A DNA stretch of 64,000 nucleotides from Sistotremastrum niveocremeum HHB9708 (lineage: Eukaryota; Basidiomycota; Agaricomycetes; Sistotremastrales; Sistotremastraceae): positions 151,374 through 215,373 of the forward strand of contig KV419398.1 in the NCBI GenBank assembly GCA_001630475.1, given 5' to 3'. The number at the start of each line of letters is the position of its first letter. Within the stretch, counting starts at the first letter, position 1. A model generated the notes under the pieces. That model had not been told where the DNA came from, ran no database searches, and saw nothing but the letters and a program-made list of their open reading frames with translations. Made by a program: the position numbers and the translations under genes. Below, piece by piece: positions 59,910 to 64,000 of the stretch.

Positions 59910-61617
59910 ATGACCGGATTGGACGAGCTACTGGATGCTGCTGACTCGCTGCATCAAGGAGCGTCGACATGTCAAGATTGCGGGGTCTATACTTCACAGA
60001 TTCGGAATACAGGGCTACCTCTGAAAATAGAGAGCAATATCAATTGCTCCTCTGTCATTATCAACCCAATTCCCATGATGCCCAGTATCAGAACCGACAT
60101 CGCATCCCTTCCCACTGAAATTCTATTGCATATTTTCAAGCTCTACTATCGAGACTTTTGGGACGAATTTCCCAAAGGAACGGTGAAGGATCTCCAATGG
60201 TGGCTTATTCTCGGTGTGTACGTAGTGAAACTATAAGTGACATCACTAGCTAACGATGACTTCTAGATGCTCGAGATGGCGTCAGATTGTGATTGGGACC
60301 CCATACTTCTGGCAAAAATTATGGACTCACTGGCATCCCGAGATCATAAACTTATTCGAGATTCGGAGTAAAAGCTATCCGTTGACAATCCAGAGGTCAG
60401 CTCTTGGCGGTCTCTTATTCGATTACCCGAATTATGACTCCAAAGGGGCCGCCGCCGCCAGGCTGCTAAAGGCACACACGTCCAGAATCCGCACTCTCGA
60501 ACTCGAATGGATGGACTACGGCGTTGACACTCGGGACAGTATATACGAATTCACGAGACGATCTGTTGCAGACGTCACCTTTCCTGAGGTGACCCAAGTT
60601 TTTCTCAGCTCTTGCAACCATCGTAGGACGACGCGGTCGATGAAACTGAACACACCGCGATTGAAGGTCCTCATACTTCACGAGCTCGTACTCAATTCGA
60701 CTTCCTATCCTAACCTCGCCAACCTCACGTATCTCCGACTGAAAACTTGTAGTTTGGCAGCCGAAGATATCGTCCCTCTCCTCGAGGCCTGTCCGCGATT
60801 GGAGTACTGTGATATTCGAACTGGTTATGCAGAGACACCCCATATTCCTCCGGAACCGCGACTTCTCTCAACATACCGAGTACCTATGCGGGTATTGGAG
60901 GACTTGAATATTTCTGGTCTTCCATGGATGTTCCTGGCGAGAACTCTGGATCGCCTTGAGATCTGCCCCACCGCAAATATGAAGCTTCAGATATCACTTG
61001 AGGGGATGCCCGAAAACCATCCTCGAGATGCATTATCCAGAATTGTTTCCCCCCTCATTTCATCATACAACAGCCTTGAAATATCACGCTATGCAGTCAC
61101 TCTCAAAAGGTCAACCAAACGGGGTTCTTTGAATCTCAATCCTGATGATATGTATTATTTGAGATGTGCTCGACCGTTGGAGCCCCTTTCGTATTTCTCC
61201 CTTCCTACCATTGGTATCCATCTCTCGTCCATCAGTATCGCCAATATACGTCCGCATCACGTACCTGACGTTGTTGACATTTGGTCCGCATTCTTGGGCT
61301 TTCCAAATATCGAGGCACTATCTTTGCGCGAGTGCAAAGATATCAACAACTTCTTGTTGGCGTTCCAGCACGATGCCACGACAGTCCTATGCCCTCGACT
61401 CAGACGACTCGACCTTCAAGGTTCCTATTATGAAATCCAAGTCCTCATCAAATTCGTGAAAGAACGACATCCGAAGGATTCAATCGCAAGCATAGAATGG
61501 TTACATGTCGTTGCAGGACTCTTTCCTGAATATGAACAGTTGGAGCTTAGATGTGGGGATCTTGGTAGAGGAACCACGAATGGTAAGAAAACAAGCACTT
61601 TTTTAAGCTCTTGCTAA
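59910..61617 (+). CDS. F-box/LRR-like protein F4 (frameshifted C-terminus)
   Basis: A 552-residue reading in two exons with a 49-nt intron near 60.23 kb. It starts MTGLDELLDAADSLHQGA. The F-box-like segment ASLPTEILLHIFKLY is followed by CSRWRQIVIGTPYFWQKLW and Leu-rich strands (LKVLILHELVLNS, FPNIEALSLRECKDINNFL, CPRLRRLDLQGSYYE). It is the duplicate of F3. At about 61.55 kb a net loss of a few bases relative to F3 shifts the frame, so F3's LRACVEILVEEPR becomes LRCGDLGRGTTNG and the protein ends differently, about 20 residues later. The shifted frame still encodes ILVEEPR in another phase. The rest is intact, so it may be functional. Confidence 0.7.
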
Positions 61618-62150
61618 CAGACACTAGGATGCTAAATTTTCCATTCATGATACTTGATATGAAGAATCGCCAGAAAGGAAAGAATTTTGGAAAGAATTAC
61701 AGGAACTGCGAGTTGCGGCCGCGGCGGGGAAGGTCGAGGCGTGAACCATGCGTTGCCTTTTATTGTGGGAAAGGTTATGTAGAGAATCGTCGTGTCAGTG
61801 AAGCAGAAGAGTATTACAGAAAAATATGAACAGTTTACTAGTAAACGAGGCATTGGGTTGCTGCTATTTGCCATCGGGACAGCCGAAGTTCCGACATTTC
61901 GAGCTTTGTAGCGGGCTCAATCCTTTCCGAACACCCATAATCTGTATTTTTGTCAGCATGAAGATTTTAAAAGTCATAATCAACTTCTACGTAAATATTG
62001 GAATATTTCCAAGATGTGGTACACAGTTTGGACCATTTATGTCGTGTTACGTCGGATATCGGACGTTGGCTGAGCCAAGCGCCTTTCAACCACCTCCTTC
62101 GACGTGCGCGTCGTTCAGATCCTTGTTCAGATCTAGACGCTTTGCTATCT
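61618..62150. other. F4-F5 spacer, duplicate of the F3-F2 spacer
   Basis: Matches 45.7-46.2 kb in inverted orientation. It includes a GGCCGCGG stretch near 61.72 kb and GCCGAAGTTCCG at 61882-61893. The 5' leader of F5 also matches that of F2. Confidence 0.6.
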
Positions 62151-63307
62151 ATGAATACAGAGATCGATACCGCCCGTTCCCCTGTCACTGTCGATGTTGT
62201 GTCGCCCAATAGCAAGACCGGCATTGGATTCTGTCCCAACGAAATCCTATGCGAAATTTTCGAGCTCTACCAAGCAGAGTATTTGATTGATGCGCGCGAT
62301 GGAGTAGCTGACGCTTTCGGATGGTGGGCCATACTTCATGTGTATGTGATGCGGCTATAACGCGCTATCAAATTCTAAGAACGACGTCCAGATGCTCGGG
62401 ATGGCGGCGGGTCATCATTGACAACCCAGCTTTCTGGCAAGAGATATGGGCTACTTGGTCTCCCAAGATCGTGGAACTATACGAGACGCGTAGTAGAAAT
62501 CAACCGCTGAGAATACTCAGATTCCGAAAGTCCAAGTACCGCTATGACATCGAAGGGGACATTACCGCTAGACTGCTAGCGACTAACATATCCCGGATAC
62601 ACACCGCTCACATTGAATGGACGACCGATGACCATACACATTATTGGGAGAGCCTCTCCCAATTTATGGAAAGAGCAGTTGGAGACGCTCTCTTTCCACA
62701 GTTGACCCAACTCCGTCTAGTATCCTCTCCTAGCCATGGATCCGTGGTGCGGTTAAAGAGGCTCAACGCCCCGATCCTGAAATCACTTATGCTTAACAGG
62801 GTCATTCTGAACCCAACGGTCTTCCCCAGTCTCGCGCACGTCACGACTCTTCAATCCGAAGAATCAGAACTCGTAGCTGCAGATGTTATCGATCTTCTCG
62901 GCGCATGTCCACGACTCGAATCCTGCAATATTAGATTCGAACACAATGAAGAACTATACGATGACTTGCCTGTTTTGAGGCCAGACTTGGATGCGCTTTC
63001 TCCCGGTGATCTGCGGCCTCGAGTTCGAGTCCCTTTGAGTGCAATGCAGAATCTGGCCCTTGATGGCCTTCACTGGACGTGCATGGCAAAAGTTCTGAAT
63101 CACTTCGATATACCGCGCACATCGAAAATCAAACTCGTACCCCTGTTCATAATCCCCGACGACAAGTCTTGGGACGCGCTGTCCGCAGTTGTAGCCCCTC
63201 GTATCTCACTCTACGACAGCATTAAAGTATCCACCCCAACTCGTAGAGTGACGCTCTACAACTCGTCCAATTCTGGTTCTCTATCATTCGAATCTGAGTA
63301 CCAATGA
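62151..63307 (+). CDS. F-box/LRR-like protein F5, truncated
   Basis: A 368-residue reading in two exons, with a 50-nt intron at about 62345-62394. It starts MNTEIDTARSPVTVD; a longer upstream ATG exists at 61998 but runs through the duplicated leader. The F-box-like segment is GFCPNEILCEIFELYQAEY, followed by CSGWRRVIIDNPAFWQEIW and Leu-rich strands matching F2. It stops at LYNSSNSGSLSFESEYQ, which corresponds to about residue 370 of the 536 residues in F2, so the C-terminal third is absent and downstream sequence no longer resembles F2. Probably a truncated duplicate; whether it is expressed is unknown. Confidence 0.62.
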
Positions 63308-64000
63308 AGAGTGCGTAGACACACGGTCTACGCTAGGGGATGCCTAAAAAGGCAGAGAAAGGGGTTGGGTAGGCTTATGGGGCGTTCTTGATGTCCGGGT
63401 AGTTCGAGGTAGACAGAATGAATATATTTTGATGTTTTCTCGCTGTCTGAGTTGTTCTCGAAGAGTGAACAATGATAGATTCGAAGAGGGAGGATACTAG
63501 CTAAGGGGGTACAGCTTGCTAGCTAATTCGGTATATCAGAAAACTCTAAACAGACTGGGAATCACATGGAAATCTCGAACACGATCTTGTATAACTATTT
63601 TGAGAAGAATCCGCGCAGTAGAGATCGAAGAAAGAATATAAACGAGCCAATAGCATGCCTTTAGCATATCGAGGCGAAACGGTGCCGGATTTGAACCGTG
63701 TGGTTGGGATCGATGCCGGATGGTCGGAAATCGATAGGAATGGAGTGTCGCATGGTCTAGGAATATTTGGGGAATTTAGGAAGGCGAGGAAAAGCGAGGG
63801 AAGAAGGGGAGAGCCGGTTTCGGTGAGAGCCTTGAGCTGCCGAAATATTGGTTGTCGTGCCGAGTGGCTGATGATAAGGAATGGAGGGCCGTAAGCCGCG
63901 CGATGGAGTCGGATATTGAAAAAGCCCGAGTGGCTGAACTCTAATTGAGAAGGAGATAACGAGATAGGAAGGTGGGAAGGGGTAAACTCGATGGATAAGG
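63308..64000. other. Window end without supported gene
   Basis: An 80-codon ORF at 63655-63894 has no recognisable motif. A tRNA-like box B word near 63690 does not fold into a cloverleaf. Confidence 0.4.

Noticed and set aside
63670-63700. tRNA-like box B word on the minus strand
   Set aside because: No T-stem, anticodon stem or acceptor pairing can be formed around it.

Overview
The window reads as nuclear DNA of a filamentous basidiomycete, most likely an Agaricomycete. Nearly every gene is split by 50-65 nt GT...AG introns. The gene content includes a GH7 cellobiohydrolase with a C-terminal CBM1, small beta-trefoil inhibitor-like proteins, a DUF6535-type membrane protein and an expanded F-box/LRR-like family, which together are typical of wood- or litter-decaying mushrooms. 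I see no rRNA, CRISPR array or viral gene.

Region 1 (1-19 kb) is dense in tailoring-type enzymes: two tandem short-chain dehydrogenases (SDRs), a single-pass membrane protein, a cytochrome P450, a SAM-dependent methyltransferase, an MFS transporter, a tRNA-Glu(CTC), a fungal flavin-dependent halogenase-like protein carrying a WxWxIP motif, and a third SDR. No core synthase (PKS, NRPS or terpene cyclase) is visible, so this is either the flank of a cluster, a small chloro-aromatic modifying set, or chance clustering.

Region 2 (19.8-28.3 kb) holds three related beta-trefoil genes on the minus strand, followed by a GH7 cellobiohydrolase on the plus strand. Region 3 (28.3-36.3 kb) is gene-poor. 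It carries coding-like remnants, a decayed partial copy of the next gene, and then an intact single-exon gene for an LRR/F-box-like protein with an odd eight-cysteine insert.

Region 4 (37-64 kb) holds a DUF6535-type membrane protein, a calycin-like gene, three F-box genes on the minus strand, a second P450 with the same unusual intron layout as the first, a proline-rich protein, a membrane-anchored histidine acid phosphatase, a second calycin-like gene, and two more F-box genes on the plus strand. The pair at 44.1-47.9 kb and the pair at 59.9-63.3 kb are an inverted segmental duplication, and the second copy is decaying: one gene has a frameshifted tail and the other a truncated 3' end.

Gene coordinates below run from start to stop codon and include introns. 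Splice sites were chosen by eye from GT/AG signals, frame continuity and comparison between paralogues inside the window.
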